This document shows, piece by piece, positions 12,463 through 25,900 of a DNA stretch of 64,000 nucleotides. The notes below the pieces were generated by a model. That model was not told where the DNA came from, did no database searches, and was given only the letters and a program-made list of their open reading frames with translations. Source of the stretch: Trichuris trichiura (taxonomy: Eukaryota > Nematoda > Enoplea > Trichinellida > Trichuridae). Every line of letters starts with the position of its first letter. The first letter of the stretch is position 1. A program made the position numbers and the translations under genes. Location of the stretch: contig JBAJFE010000038.1 in assembly GCA_037903355.1 (NCBI GenBank), positions 2,046,001 to 2,110,000 on the forward strand. Direction: 5' to 3'.

Positions 12463-14939
12463 CCAGGTACCGGTGCACACCTTTTCCCTTTTTGCTGTTG
12501 ATCCCATCTGATTTGAATTAAAACTTTCCGTCGCTAATCGCTGATCGAGCAAAGAAGGGTACTGTGTTTCCGTCTTTGGCAAAACGCCACGGTAGCATCT
12601 GGTTGCATTTCGGATACGTAGTCGTGACGGCCAGAATCGATATGTCGACGAATGTTCCGATGTCCGGAGTTGAGTGACGGCGTATCTCCCCGCCTCTCTA
12701 CCTGGCTTGACGACGTGGACAAACTAATTAAGCAATCGATTTGATTGCTCACGATTCCGGTGTGAGCAAATAAGAATAATAAGAAATTAATTTCTGTATG
12801 CCTAATAGATCAAATGGTCAGTATTCGCTGGACTGCTGCGGAAAATTGAGTAGCGATGAATGCTTGCAGACCCATTTCTTAGCAGGCTCCTGCTGTCCCG
12901 GTTGGCAAAGGTGAATTGCTTCTCGTTGAGCTTTCGATTGTCACGAAAAACAATTCAGTGGAGTTTCCAGTATGTATTCTCTGCCGACCAATACGGATGG
13001 GAACAGGAAGGCCTTCCAGTGCTCATCGCCTCCCCTGCTGAACCTCCGGTTCGTGTGAAAAAATTTTCGACTGTTATTTAAATTCATTTCTTCCCTGACC
13101 TTCAGGGCGGAAATGCACAGAAGACGATCGATCCACATCAGGCGGCGCCTCATAAATGGCAAGAAGCTCAATCAGGTAACGACGACGCTAAGGTGCCAGA
13201 ACGGCAGTGAATGTGACAGAATCCATTCAGCCAATTTGGCCAAATGAAAACTGGCAACAAAACCTGGTCGCGCGATTCATATTTTTAAGAGTAGCCGATT
13301 TAAGCGTTCATTGAACCGCATTTCATTCATCATAATTGTTAACTGAACCGCTTGATCACCAGCATTGCAGCCTACCTTAGGGTGCCTTGCAATTGATTTC
13401 TTTGGTCGCACGTACAAGTTCAAATTTACGTTACCGTAGATAACCTGATTATTCTTAATTCAATTGTTTAATAATTGCAAGTTCGTTGCCTTCTGGCCGT
13501 TTGCGCCTTTCCTTGCGGAATAGCAAATTCTTTTAACTCCCTGCTAGCTTTGAAATCCAAGTATGGCATTTCGCACGCGCTTGAAAGTGGACCAAACCAC
13601 GTGTTTGTCCTTCAATTTCATGCCATAGCAAACGTGTCTACTCCTTTGACTAACCAGGTGCCAGGACTAACAGACTAACGAATAAGTAGAGCATTACCCA
13701 ACAGCGTTTTTCTGTTAGGAAAACTAGCTTCTTGACTGCCCAACTTAGTTCAGCCTCCTCTTATTGCTGATACTTATTTTATTAGACAACTTTCGTAATG
13801 CACTTTCTTGCAGCACGTCATTTGTATGAAACCAACTTAGTTTAACGCTCAACAAACTAGTGCTTAGCCAAATATTATTCGTAAACACCGATGTGCAGTT
13901 ATTCAGCCTCCCGCCCCAAAGGCACAGTTATACTTTGATAGCCAGGAGGAGCACATGATGAATATCATTTTGCTTTCAGTGGCATGAAAACAACTGCAAA
14001 GCAACAAGGTCGCTGTTTGAAAAAACTTTTCTCATTTTGATGTCCCTTTTCAAAGCATAAAAGCTAGTTCAAGGCAGGTTTTTGTCTCCAATCAGCGACC
14101 TTGGTCTGCACTTCTCTCGCATTCAAATTTAAATTCTTGCTCGCCACCCAAGCCATCTCTTCAGTATCTCCAATTTTGCCGTCGTACAGTCTGCAGATTC
14201 GTCAGGTAAACCGGTGCTAGCTACTATTCGATTAGCTTAAGTTAATATTGATTAATCGCTGAAAAAGTGGTTCAATTTCCAGAGTAGCCTGTCTCGCGTG
14301 CTGGTGACGATTTCCGTTTAGACAGTGCTAATGCAACAGTTTCAACAACTGTTTTACTTTGACTTCTCGTTTCTCCCTTTGCAGTACTTCAGCTGCTACT
14401 GTGGTTCAAGTAAAGCAAGTGTACAACTAGACCGTATGTTAGCAACCTTCACTGGCCTAATGAAAGATAGATTACAGCGTTCCTTCAATTCACAAAACTG
14501 AACTAATTTTTCGAGTAACCTATGATCCTTTACCGAAACCAGCGTCTGGACAAAACATTGTGAAAACGTAATATTTTCCATTTTTCTAACGGTTAAAGTT
14601 GATAAGGACTAGCTGAGGCATTCTTTCAAAAAAATTTTAAGTGAATATTTTAGGCATTTCACGGTTTCAGATTAACCAATTGCATAAAGTTTCAACAGTT
14701 AACGGCCTAAGGCTAAGCAAACTCTTTGGAGTATTTCCCTTTCACATTGGAGGCAGTGAATTCAACGCTATCCGAAGCTTTGCATACTTTTTACATGTAA
14801 GATAACCCGTGGAAAACCGCACTGTGCTGGACTAGACATTTAATCAAATAAATGCTACTATTTCAAAGTTGAACCGGCAGTCTACCCTGCGAACATAACT
14901 AAAAACAGTGCATGGGGGATTAGGCTCACCGGCAAAGAC
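12463..14939. other. Convergent intergenic interval
   Basis: Lies between the ends of the K+ channel (+) and the dicarboxylate carrier (-), so both 3' UTRs are expected here. I found no supported gene or repeat. Confidence 0.45.
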
Positions 14940-16274
14940 CTATTTGTGTTCAACTTTCTTTGGCTGGTCATGATGGGCGAAATAGCCGAAATTCATGCGC
15001 AACTGCTCGAAAAAGACGAACGTCAAAATCGTCTGCGGTGCCAAGCGTACAAACGCTGGTATGTAACCCTATACGAGCCGAATGATACAAAAAAAATGCT
15101 GCTCATTTCTACCTTGAAAAATCCCATTGGACCCATTCTTGCCGTATATAAAAAGCAATCTAGTATTCCCTTAAATTCGCCCGGCTTTGCATTCATCATT
15201 CGCGTTTTCATCACGTCCATTGGTTGGGTAATCGTAGTAGCTACGCCGCTCTGAAATACTAAAAAACTGAACGGAAGATTAGAAAAAAAAGTTTTGAGCC
15301 AAACCGCCATCAAACTGGCAGAGAAATGAGTAACTAGGTTGTCCTCGAACATTTTTGTCGACAGCAGCATCTGCTTGAACTGATCGTAGAAGGCAAGCTA
15401 AAACTCAAAAGATTATTCGTAGAAAACAACCACCGTGCTAAAAAACGTCCTATAGTGCAATGATTATGCATACCGGCGTTAAACATGTAAAACTCAGTAC
15501 TGCGCTTGCAACTTCGCTTTTTGAAATACAAAACTAAATAATTTACCTGACCAACTGTCATCAGGATGGCACGACATGTAGCCATAGTCGCGCCAGAAAA
15601 CAAACGCGTAACACCCTCCTCACGTAAAACGCGAAATACACCATCTATAGCATTCTTATAGCTGAAAGCATGTTCTCAAAAATTAAAGCAAAACTTAGCA
15701 TCTTACTTTCTACGCTGCTCAGGAGGTAGCTTCATATCATTCTGCATACGAACATTAACCATATCACCAGGAGTGCCGACTAAGCCACCGCAACCACCGG
15801 AAATAGATGCCATAAGTACCTTTTGATAAAACGGCGGCGGACCTTGCTCTAAAAAAAATAGAGCAACCTAATACGTCAATCCGAAGAAAACGTCAAGCTT
15901 ATACACCAGCGCACAAGGAGAATAGTAGAATATTTACCCTGGGGAACGTTCGCCTTCAACGTTTCGTACATACCAAATCTAGTCAATGAGTAAGTCATCT
16001 AGTGACACAAAGTGACATTTAAAACAGTAGGGAACTTAAGTTCACTCACTTGGCGTAACAGACTTGCAGAAAGACCATTGTACAGCCCTAGAATGCCATC
16101 CGTTTGAAACACCTTTACACCCATACGAATAAGTCCAATTTTCCCCTCCTGTTGCGTTTGGAGGTGGACTTTCAAAAGGTCCAAAGGATGCGTACAACAA
16201 GCGGCCCCAGCGGAAGCCAGCCCACCGAAATACCATCGCGCCTGTCGCTTGGTTTTGTCGAGAGCTAAAGACAT
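14940..16274 (-). CDS. SLC25A10: Mitochondrial dicarboxylate carrier
   Basis: Inner-membrane exchanger of malate or succinate for phosphate or sulfur oxyanions. Seven exons: 16050-16274, 15938-15998, 15707-15848, 15547-15661, 15305-15397, 15113-15250 and 14940-15068. All have GT-AG borders and consistent phases, giving 300 aa (family about 287). Three mitochondrial-carrier repeats carry signature motifs at about P30-LD-K35, P122-GDMVN and P222-MD-K227. The second motif ends in Asn, as is usual for this subfamily. Diagnostic stretches include WYFGGLASAGAACCTHPLDL, SGATMATCRAILMTVGQ and APQTILTFVFFEQLR. The ATG at 16274 fits the family N-terminus; an acceptor-like CAG sits just before it, so a 5' UTR intron is possible. 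Identification is very secure. Confidence 0.95.
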
Positions 16275-17681
16275 ACCTGAAGCATTGGTACATCATTAGA
16301 AAACGAGTTTAATCGCTTGGAAACCGTGAACGTTCTGCTAAAAAAGATACCACGAAGAAACTCATGCGCGTATAGCATCAACGGCACAAAGCACAGAAAA
16401 CACAATCCATCATTCCCACCCTGATAGCACCTATCGCATACAAACTTTTACTGGAATAGCCTACCCTTCCAGCAGCAAGTAAACAAGATTAAGACTAGTT
16501 TAACAAATCTGGCAGTTCAAAGCAATGTTAGAAGTGGAAGCAAACGGTATGAAAAGAAAACGTCAGTGCAAAACCACCCAAGACACACGTTAAATGTCAC
16601 ATATTTACCATATTAACTGGAAACCAATTTAAATCATTACGCTAAAATTACCTTTAAAACGAAGCACACAAACAACAACGTGAAGAAACAAGGAATAACG
16701 TCTACTTCACTCAAACGCTTTCCACCCAACGAACAACCAACTTCTGCGTCCCACAGTACTATTAAAGAAAATTAGGTACAATAATAGTAGGAAAATGAGT
16801 GTAAGTTGCGCTGCTAGTAACTCAAGTTCAACCTGAAAATAGTTAAAACTTTTTCCTTCACCTGTAAAAGCAGTGTGGCATGTCTGTTTTACCAATAGGA
16901 AAGAATGAATGATGAGACTGAGCAGCTAGAATTGCCCAAGCGAAGCTGACTGTTGCTTTAAAAAGAGCATTGCTCTTTCAAACAACTTTTGTTCGTCTGG
17001 GTTGAAAATCACGTGCTTGCTGTGGTGTGACGGAGACAAGCAACAGAAGCGCTAGAACTTCAATTTTGTTGAATCTTTTTTGCACGTGCTATTCACTGAG
17101 CAGCGAAACGTCATTATTCACTGCTCCATCTCGAACATGAACTACTCAACGCGGGAGGTTCGACGCTGCTGTTTTGAGACGACGAACCACTGAGCTTGCT
17201 GTTACCTGTGACAGATCAGTCAGTTGCCCTGGTCACACCTTCCTTGTATTCCTGTCGGTTAAGCAGCTAGCTGTGATCGCATTTTAGAATCTCTTGCGCT
17301 TCTGGCACTGCTTCGTAGTCTGCGTGTCTAATAGCAGTTACTTTTTTTGGTTATTGCCACCTATTCAGAATAAAAATTTTTGCGGCTTTGCAACCCGTTC
17401 GTTAAAATAACGTTTATTTCTAAACGTTAACCCGCGGAGCTTTCAGGCCTCACCGCGGCCCGTCATCAGCGCTATGTGCGCTGCCCGCCGGGTCGGTCAT
17501 TATGTTAGCAAGCCGCTCCGTCCGACCGACCTTGGCGGGGACCTCAGCCGTCAGGTCCATTCTGACCCGTCAGGCCTTGGTCCCACCTAGTCAGTCAGAC
17601 TTTGCGGCGAGCACCCAACCGACCTTCCACAACGGCTAAAGCGAATATAAAGGCGATTTAGGCTACTTACCTATGAATATA
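16275..17681. other. Upstream region of SLC25A10
   Basis: Holds the promoter side of the carrier gene. No coding exon seen. A hammerhead-like core is listed separately at 17430-17475, inside a GC-rich patch at about 17430-17640 that contrasts with the AT-rich surroundings. Confidence 0.4.
17430..17475 (-). ncRNA. Hammerhead-ribozyme-like core (isolated)
   Basis: Read on minus: CTGATGA, one base, GGGCC, a loop, GGCCT, GAAA, then GCTCCGCGGG. The five-base-pair stem II (one G-T pair) and both conserved boxes are present. Compared with the canonical hammerhead there is one extra base between CTGATGA and stem II, as in every other copy in this window. No inverted-repeat PLE was delimited around it, so it is probably a solo remnant. 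Confidence 0.5.
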
Positions 17682-18300
17682 CAACGGGCCCTCGTTATCC
17701 GCGGTTGTTGGTTCCAGGACTTTCCGCGTATAGTCAGGTGCCTTGCGCAAAATATAGAATCGTTTGGCAACAACCTGCACGTTTTCTCTTGTACACTACA
17801 AACAGGCATGAAATTGCTTATAGTTACTGATATCAATTAGTGCTAAGTTGACAGTCTGACGAAGAACATATTAAAGAAAGTGATGACATACAATGATTCC
17901 AGCGAGGTATACAGGCTTTTGTTGTTACAGTGTTGCCCCATTATTTCAGTAAAAACAGAGTTTGTGCCAAGCTACGGATAACACCGTAACAATAAAAACT
18001 GCATACTCCACATAAACTACCAAAGTCTCGTACAAAGAAACTACGTTTCAATGCTGTAAGCGAAAGGTAAAAGCGCTGAACCTCAGCTGAACACCATTGA
18101 TTCCAGTTCGTCTTTAACAACAACTATTGTCTGTGCAATACATTCACATCAGCTAAGATATCTTTTACTTTAATGTTGGTCAGATAGAAGATCGTCCCGA
18201 CTTTACGGCCCACTTCAGCACATGGCATGTCACCGTTCAAAAGATCCAAGATCTTTATTTTCTCAAAGAGAGACAGTGCCCTAAGGTCACCCTCTTGGGA
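17682..18300 (-). mobile_element. pogo/Tigger transposon remnant
   Basis: The left end starts after TA with CAACGGGCCCTCGTTATCCG, resembling the other Tigger ends in this window. On the minus strand, 18145-18294 encodes a CENP-B/psq-type DNA-binding segment (LRALSLFEKIKILDLLNGD, then CAEVGRKVG). The distance to the terminus is too short for a full transposase, so the copy is internally deleted. The opposite terminus was not located; a compatible Tigger end at 21851-21878 may belong to it if later insertions split the element. Confidence 0.55.
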
Positions 18301-18489
18301 CGCGAAGAACTGCTTCGACTACTCACGTCCTTTCTGTCGGTTATCTCGTAAAAATAACGCATGAAAATGATCAAATGTGTCAATTTTCCTATTAGCGATA
18401 AACTGAACTGCTCACGAAGCTTTTAGAACACGTTCTCATTGTCTGTGATAGCCTGCCAAAAGCGGGCTACTACTACCAATGGTCTAATA

Positions 18490-18906
18490 CAGTCATTCTC
18501 AACGTGGGGCTTGGGGCCCCCAGGGGGGGGGGGCTGAGAGGCCTTATTGGAACAGGCGTAGTTAGGTAGATCAGAAGAGTGAGAATTTATGCCAATCCTC
18601 TATAGAGGATTGGTTAACCGTTAGCAACATCGCTCTATAGAGGACTCGAATAAATTCACACTCGGCTCGACGAAGTGGTTTCATTATTAGTTTCGAAAAA
18701 CCCCAAGTGCCCTTTTCAAATGATTTTACGACTGTGTATTCGCATTGTATCAGTGCGTTAACTTGAACCTAGGACGTTGCCATTGAAAGCTGATTGGCTG
18801 CTATACAAAAAACGCAAAAATTAATCAGCCAATAGAAAAAGGGGGATCTGGCACCTGAGGACACCCTCCAAGGGGGGTCCAGCGCAGAAAAGGTTGAGAA
18901 TGGCTG
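18490..18906. mobile_element. hAT-family MITE
   Basis: A 417-bp non-coding element. Terminal inverted repeats begin CAGTCATTCTCAAC on the left and CAGCCATTCTCAAC (reverse complement) on the right. It is flanked by a perfect 8-bp target-site duplication, GTCTAATA (18482-18489 and 18907-18914). Both are hallmarks of the hAT superfamily. It contains a G homopolymer near 18525 and no transposase. Confidence 0.85.
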
Positions 18907-18914
18907 GTCTAATA

Positions 18915-20477
18915 TAAAGGCTGTTCAATCAGTCAAAGACATCCCGTCTTCAGAAAAAGGCTGCTCAGTAAGTTAATGAGCTAATGCGTCGCAGCTGTTT
19001 TATTAGTAACTAATCAGAGCACTTCACAGTACACTGAGGTCAGCAAATTCGTTACCACTGCATGCGAAACTACGGTGGCGGTGAGAAATCTTTCGTCGTA
19101 GGTCAAGAGAGCGCTGAGAGAAATGCTCTTCTTAAGTTAACCTTCCAACGGAATTATTGTCCCTTGTCTTCTGCGGATCCATTACTATTTCTTCCTCAGC
19201 TTCATCACTAGCCCCTGCTGAATCTTTGTTTAGCATTCTTGCATCGGGTCATTCGTTGACATGTGCTCGTGGACGTGGGAAACAATGCCTATGTCTGTTA
19301 CGTAGCAGGCATTGTAAGCACATTCTGTTGACCAAATGACGCTTGGTTGACCGTATAGTGGTATCGTGGTTCAACTATTCCTCAAAATAGACTTCAAATG
19401 GACGCAGATCTGAATAGATCCAGGAATTTAGTATTCATTGTTCACTGATAACCGAGATTTGAAGAAGAAGGCAGGTAACAGGTACTTTCGTGGTAGCGTC
19501 AGGCGTAAAGGCTCCGCGGATTTTGCCAATGCTCACTCGACCTTTGGCTAAAGATAAGTTGTTGCAAGAAACTGTTCGACGTACGGAACCTTGGTAAGGC
19601 ACCTTATGTTCACTTTGAACCAGGTCGGTAAAGCGAGAAATGCTCTAATGCAGTGTTTCTCACGGCCGAGCTCGCCCCTGCCCGCCTGTTCGCGCTCTGA
19701 GCTCTCCGCTACTCCCTGCGTATAACCGTTCTACCGGCTCTTGCTGTGACGGAGAGAAAAAGATGGAACGATGAAGAAGGGCATTTTTTGGCGAGCTTCA
19801 TGTCAGCTTGGCATTCTTCGCAGCTTTCACGCCATTTTCAGTTTCATTAGCCACATGTTCATGACAGCGCTGTGCCATGACCGCCGAGTGCATTAATATG
19901 TGTATAGGAATTCCTGCAGGTGTGAAGTGGCGAGGGTAATATGCGTACCAGGAATTAAGGCAGCGGTATCTTCAAATACGCAACACCTTTGTCCCAGTTT
20001 ATTTAAGGATTATGGCATATCAAGCCACCTCAGGTTTTTCATAGGGTAACATGCTCCCATGGCATATGATTTTCAGTGGGAGGACGAGAGAACATTGAGA
20101 CAAAGATGCAGATGCGTCAAGTTCAGTGGAACGCGAGCTGTTCTGATCAGTAAAACCGGGAACAGCCCATTAACCCCTTCGTCTTTATCTTGCTCATAAA
20201 GACAGCTACAGGCAACCAGATGTTACGTGTTTTCAATGAACTTCTGCTGGTGACAGAACCAGAGGCGTTCCGAAAGCTTTGAGGCAACCATCTTCTGTTG
20301 TCACCTAAGCATAAAATTCTTCCCTCAGCCTTCTCAATTTTCAACAACCAACATTCAGGTCGTTAAGCAGTTGTCAGCAATGGGCAATGACTATCTTGGA
20401 TGAACTTGATAGGGTGACGGTTCTGATAGCGATTTGCACTTTTTACTAATATAACTGATTAAACTATGCTGTAAATT
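18915..20477. other. Interval without recognised gene
   Basis: Short open frames only. Probably part of the older transposon cluster around 17.7-21.9 kb, but no domain could be read. Confidence 0.35.
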
Positions 20478-21039
20478 CTTGAAAATGTGGTTTCTTGGTA
20501 CGGGAGCGTATGTTTTCATGATGCAAAAGTTTTAACCTCTGGCCAGGTCTCTGCCGTGGCAGAACATGCCACACAATGTAACCAAACGCTCAACCCAAAA
20601 GTCTTATGTTATGAAAAGAACCTACGATTAAGAAGAATCAAAGAAGCCCTTTACATAAGACACAACTTCACATACAACCGCGACCAAGGAGCAGATGTAA
20701 GTGAAATTTGGACAAATATAGTGACGCGTTACGACTGCTGCTCCATAATTGGACGTGATAGAAGAGCACATGGAGCAAGTGAAAAGAGAAATAATCACCG
20801 CACATGAGAAAAAAATGCGAAAAAACGGACAAATCACATACCATACAAACAGAAAAACCACCAACAGAGAACTTTAAAACATCCGCTTTAAACCATGAAA
20901 ACGACAGAAGACTCAAGTCACGCGCACAAGTTACATCCATAACTCACAACCGCTGAAGACGGGTCTCGGTCGACCCGAAAGCTCCGGAGTTTTTTAACAC
21001 ATTAAACGGGAATAATTCCGTAATAAAACTTTTGCATGG
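20478..21039 (+). mobile_element. Penelope-like element fragment with inverted terminal piece
   Basis: Starts with the PLE terminal segment in reverse orientation (TTTCTTGGTACGGGA). It then carries the end of the GIY-YIG ORF on plus at about 20545-20715 (LNPKVLCYEKNLRLRRIKEA, YNRDQGADVS). A hammerhead-like core follows, and a short arm (TAATAAAACTTTTGCAT) pairs with ATGCAAAAGTTTTAA near the left end. Direct repeats TGTAAATT flank it (20470-20477, 21040-21047). It is 5'-truncated and non-autonomous. Confidence 0.75.
20948..20992 (+). ncRNA. Hammerhead-ribozyme-like core
   Basis: CTGAAGA at 20953-20959, one extra C, GGGTC, a six-base loop, GACCC, GAAA at 20977-20980, then GCTCCGGAG. The self-complementary CTCCGGAG would make stem III very short in a monomer but well paired in a dimer. 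Activity is untested. Confidence 0.6.
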
Positions 21040-21047
21040 TGTAAATT

Positions 21048-22960
21048 GCATTTTTTTCTGCTTACAATTATTGCACACCAAACGACATTTCAACTTCAGT
21101 AGACTAAGCTGTGCTGTTACCTTATTAAACTTTTGCTGTTGTTGAGCGACTTCCTTATCTATCGAACAGGCAATTAGCTCAGGTAATATTATAATTTTGC
21201 TGCATTAAGCGATCTTACAGAAACCTTATGCAGCCTTTCTGAGACAGCCAATATTCAAACTGAACTGCTTCTATGGATAACTGCTTCTATCGCCATTCTT
21301 ATGCCATTATGACTTGAAAAATTGACATACATTAGCATGAGGTGTCTGTACCCCAATTCGGGGAAGTGAAAAACTAAAAGCAACAGGTGAATGATGGCTC
21401 ATCTGTTGAGGAATGCAAACTGGCACGTCAATATAAGCGTATTAAATATGTCAGGACGACACAAGTTTGGCGGATTGCCAACTACGTGACATGCCGTTCG
21501 CTGCCTAGCTGCTCGTGCTCACTTTCTTTTCGCTGTAGCTGGTTGTATTTTCTTTCGTTCGCTATTCAGTGCGCTTAGTAAAGGGATTTTATTGTTGTGG
21601 TTCTCACTGTTGCTACAGTTCTCAAGTCAGCTCTGAACACCACAACATCATTATAGTAACGCTAGGTATTAGTATTATGCGCAAGTTGAGAAGCCATAAG
21701 GACAGAATAAACCATTTTCTGTGGTCACACGGTAGAATCCTACCACTATACACAAAAAAAGAATACTGCGCCGTTGCTATATTCAGCAGCGGTTCGTCGA
21801 TCTCTGCTGTAAATAACGCTGCTGTTTTCTAAAGACAAACCGCATTGGGTTAAATCCGCGGATAAAGAGGGCCTACTGTATCGTCTACTAGATGCGATGA
21901 AGAATGGCAGCAGTTTAGATAGTTTATTTAATTCAGATTAGTCAACTGACAAATGCAATAAAGTAAACAAGAACGGTCCGTTGTATTGCTACACTGCATC
22001 TGCATTGTTGCTTTGGTAGTCGGACGAAGAAATTCTTTGCTGAATGCAACCTTTACCTACTTTCCCTAAAAGTTTCAAATCTGCAAAAGCAATAAAATTA
22101 GGAAGATTTGTGCAGTCATCAGTCAGCTCAATAAACTGCGTAATGGTAATGCAAAGACATTTTTTCTTCTGAATATCAGAAGGGATTCAACCATGCAAAT
22201 CTGTGAGTTCGAAATTGTTCAGAAGTTAAAGTCATGAAAAAGTACGTTTGCTATTGTGAAAAAAAGAACAAACAAAATAGCGAACGGCCTGTTTGCTGCT
22301 TCCACTGCAAAAATAAGTCTTAGCTTGACGTGAACGTTGTAGACCATCTTTAAGCTCTCGAGAAGTAGAAGAAAAACTGGAAGTTACTATGGGGCACAGA
22401 GGTTGAACTAAAAACGTTCCCGTTTCTTCCATTCGTGTTTCCTTTTTAGTGAATTCTCAGAAGGGGAGCAAATGCAATTCACGTGAAAGATTGCGTTGAG
22501 CCATTACCAATGTATGGGAAGTGGTACTTGAGCTACATTTCTCTTTGAAATATACTGTCAATGCAAATTAAATTCGTTTGCTTTACTAGCCAGGGGAAAA
22601 CTTATCGCTCTTCTTTGGTGTCGCTGTTCATCCTGAGCTCGCCGCTGTTTGCTGTTTAAATGAATATCCTTATTACTTTGTTCGCGTTGAAGTATTATAA
22701 GGCGTACCGTTAAATTGTTGAATGACGTTCCTGTATGCTCGCTTAAAACTTGTTCACCTTAAATGGATAGTGTCTAAGTAATGTTTCGTTAATTAGTGCG
22801 CCTTGTTTCTCTTTCCTACTTGGGGTAGGTTACACGGTTTCGTCTTCAGTAGCTGCAACTTCATGTCGTCATTGAAAGTTTGACTAGCAGAATAGAAAGG
22901 CGCTACAAGTATTCGCTTTTGTCAACTGTTGCTGTTTTAGCCTTGCCAAGAGCACTTTTA
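21048..22960. other. Upstream region of EVI5
   Basis: Contains one Tigger-type terminus at 21851-21878 and otherwise nothing recognised. The 5' UTR and promoter of EVI5 should lie in its right part; the frame is open from about 22866 before the first Met. Confidence 0.4.
21851..21878. repeat. Tigger-type terminal inverted repeat
   Basis: AATCCGCGGATAAAGAGGGC followed by CTACTG and then TA closely matches the right end of the Tigger element at 57352. It is a lone or unpaired terminus. Confidence 0.5.
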
Positions 22961-25900
22961 ATGAATACTGGCGGTTCTTCCGCCTCAACCAGTCAGTCAT
23001 CCACAAGCAGCGACGCAAATCATTATAAGACATGCGCAGACGATTCCGTCGATGTGTTTGAAGTTTGGTCATACCTAGTAAAAAACTGGTCTGCAGAATT
23101 AAAAAAGAACCCTCAGAAAATAAAGGTAGCTTTTGGTTTTTTTTGCGCGTTTTAAAAATAAATAAACGTTGCTTGTCGAATAGGTGTTTTTCATATGCTT
23201 ATCCGTTGGGCTTCGCTAGCTTAAGGTCTTTTTTTCCGCCAACAGTTCTGCAGATTTTAAAATCGCCATTTTAGCAATTAGTTCGCCAAGGCATTCCGGG
23301 TCCAGTGAGAGCATTGGTTTGGCAGCTGTTATCTTCTGCTGACCATGACAATGCCCGCTGTCTGTACGCCGAGTTCATTCGTGCCAGCTCACCTCACGAA
23401 AAGGCCATTCGTCGTGACGTGACCAGAACGTTTCCTGATCACAAGTTTTTCGACGAAAGTGGTCGCGGACAGCACAGCTTGTTCAATGTCATGAAGGTGT
23501 GCTACAAGTTTTCTGTTTGTCCTCTTTACGCGGCGTGTTCTCAGCGCACAATGCGACCTTTGTTTGAGATGATGATTTTTCTTTCAGGCTTACAGCTTAT
23601 ATGATCGCGAAGTAGGCTATTGTCAGGGAAGCGCCTTTGTTGTTGGAATGTTATTGTTATTGGTATATGTCAGTAAAGTGTTTACTGGTTGCAAAAAGGC
23701 TGTTTAATTCAGATGCCGGAAGAAGAAGCCTTTGCTGTTTTATTGAAATTGATGGAAGACTATCGGCTTCGTGAACTCTACAAACCATCGATGAGTGAAT
23801 TGGGTCTCTGCTTGTTCCAGCTTGAATGTGCCGTTCAGGTGAGTATCTATTGAAGGCTAAGCAGTCGCTAGGCAACATGAACACCGTCGCTGAGTCATAT
23901 GAAACCTGAATCTTAGCATCACTGCGATAGTGTAAAAACAGGTCAGCAAGCGGCTTTGTAGCGTTGACGTGATTAGTTCTCCGTTGCGCAGTTAACCCAT
24001 GGCTGATTTTTGCGTTTACTAAGAAAAACTCGTTTTCTTCTTTTAAGCCAGTGATCGATAACTGTTAAAATTTCACTTGTAATGGGCTTAAGGTCATAGG
24101 TTCAACGAACATACGAGCAGTAATCTTCCTAAGAAGCACATGTAACGTACGTTCAAAACTCGTTCAAAGCTAAGTTTCGAAGTTTTGTGTACGCCTTTTA
24201 CTATAGCGATTATTCAAGTAGTCGGCCATTGATTCACTCCTGACGGTGATGCAGTCTAAGATGCGAAGTGAAATACGATAGGAACGTCTTTTGGCAAACG
24301 AGCGCTAGGTTGATTCTTAGAAGTTGCGTACAAGTACTACGCAAATAAACAGTCTGCTACTTTTTGCGTTGTATTGCATTTTTAGACAGCAGCAATCAAA
24401 AGATGCAAACGCATGTATGCAGGCATTGTTTTGAGAGTTGAAAGTCACTTGTCACTTTTCCGTAAACGTCAGTGAAATCGAGTCTTAATTAGTACTATCC
24501 TTGATTGATTAGACGAATTTGTAAAAGTTTTGTAAGTGCGCCTTCCTTTCTTCCACTCATTCATTTCTCAAATTTCTTTCAACAGAAATTCTCAGTCGCT
24601 CGTATGTTGGGTTTTTAGCTTTGCCAGTCTCAGTTAAACAGATTCGTGCTTTAATTTTTTTCATTTTTTCGCATGTTTCCACGTAAGCTAAAGACTTAAC
24701 GGGATTGCCAGTGAATCCTTTGTTTATTCTCTTCCGTTACAAATTGTCGTGAGAACGTCTGCTGATAAATGTTCCTCTTAAGCTTTCATTTTATAGTGCT
24801 ATCCTTTTGTTGAATTTGTCAGATACTGTTGACACACTAGAACGTTATGAATAAATTGTTTATTGCGTTTAACCCACACGTTTTTGCCGTGTTTGTAATG
24901 TTTACAATGTCTTTATCCATCTTGTGACGAAACAGAAAAATGTGAGCGTAGCAAGTGCTTAAGTACAATTAGAACAAAGAACTTACCTGCTATTACAGCA
25001 CAATCCAATTAGTAAATGTATTAAAATGCTAAAATTCTGACACCAACAATCCAAAAAGCAAAGATTTTGAGAGCCAAAAATCCTGAACCACCAATCTTGG
25101 CTGCTTCCGTCGCGCTTATGGTTTCCAAAGAGTTCTGAACATTATTTCGAATATATATGTTTTCTGGAAGACGGAGTGTCTTGTAACAGACTTCGGTAAT
25201 TTAATAGTTGATCTTCGGTTTATGGCTTTGGCCTATTTGGTGTATCAATAAGTAAACTTTAAGAAACCCTACCAGCGAATGGACGAGCAAGTTGTAAGAG
25301 AATAAGTACAGAACAACCAATAAGGTATCGATTGTTACGAAGCCCCACTTTACGAAGTTTCAATATTACGAGGAAGCTGAATTTATACCTGTTTTAACTT
25401 TACTGAGGATTTGACCGAGTCTTATTCGCAGTTACGACGAAAGGGTACGATAACTTCTATAAAATTTATAACATTTTTGAAGCGGTCAGTTTCGATCGAA
25501 GCGGACGATTAGTCGCAGCTTTGTACGTCCAAGCACGTAGGAATTAGTTAATCGTCTGTCCTGAAGACTCTGCAGCGTCGTACCAATAAATGGACTACCT
25601 GTGTTGTCGCGGTCACTGTCCTCAGTTCGTTGTCTTTCTAATTACATTAACTGAAACAACAATGCAGTTACGCCTTTTCCACCCTATATGTTGCCCTTTC
25701 AAAACTTTTACGGCTCTCTGTATGTTATAGGACTCTTAACATCATGTCTCATTTTGCGTTCACCGCGCTGCCGAATAGTTTTCTTCCGGACTTTGCGTAA
25801 ACTCGTCTGACACGTTAGATAGTAGTAATCGCTGGCCCAGTTTAAGATGATTTCACATAACGAACAAGTTTTCCAGTCCTATCAACCTTCCTAAAGCAGG

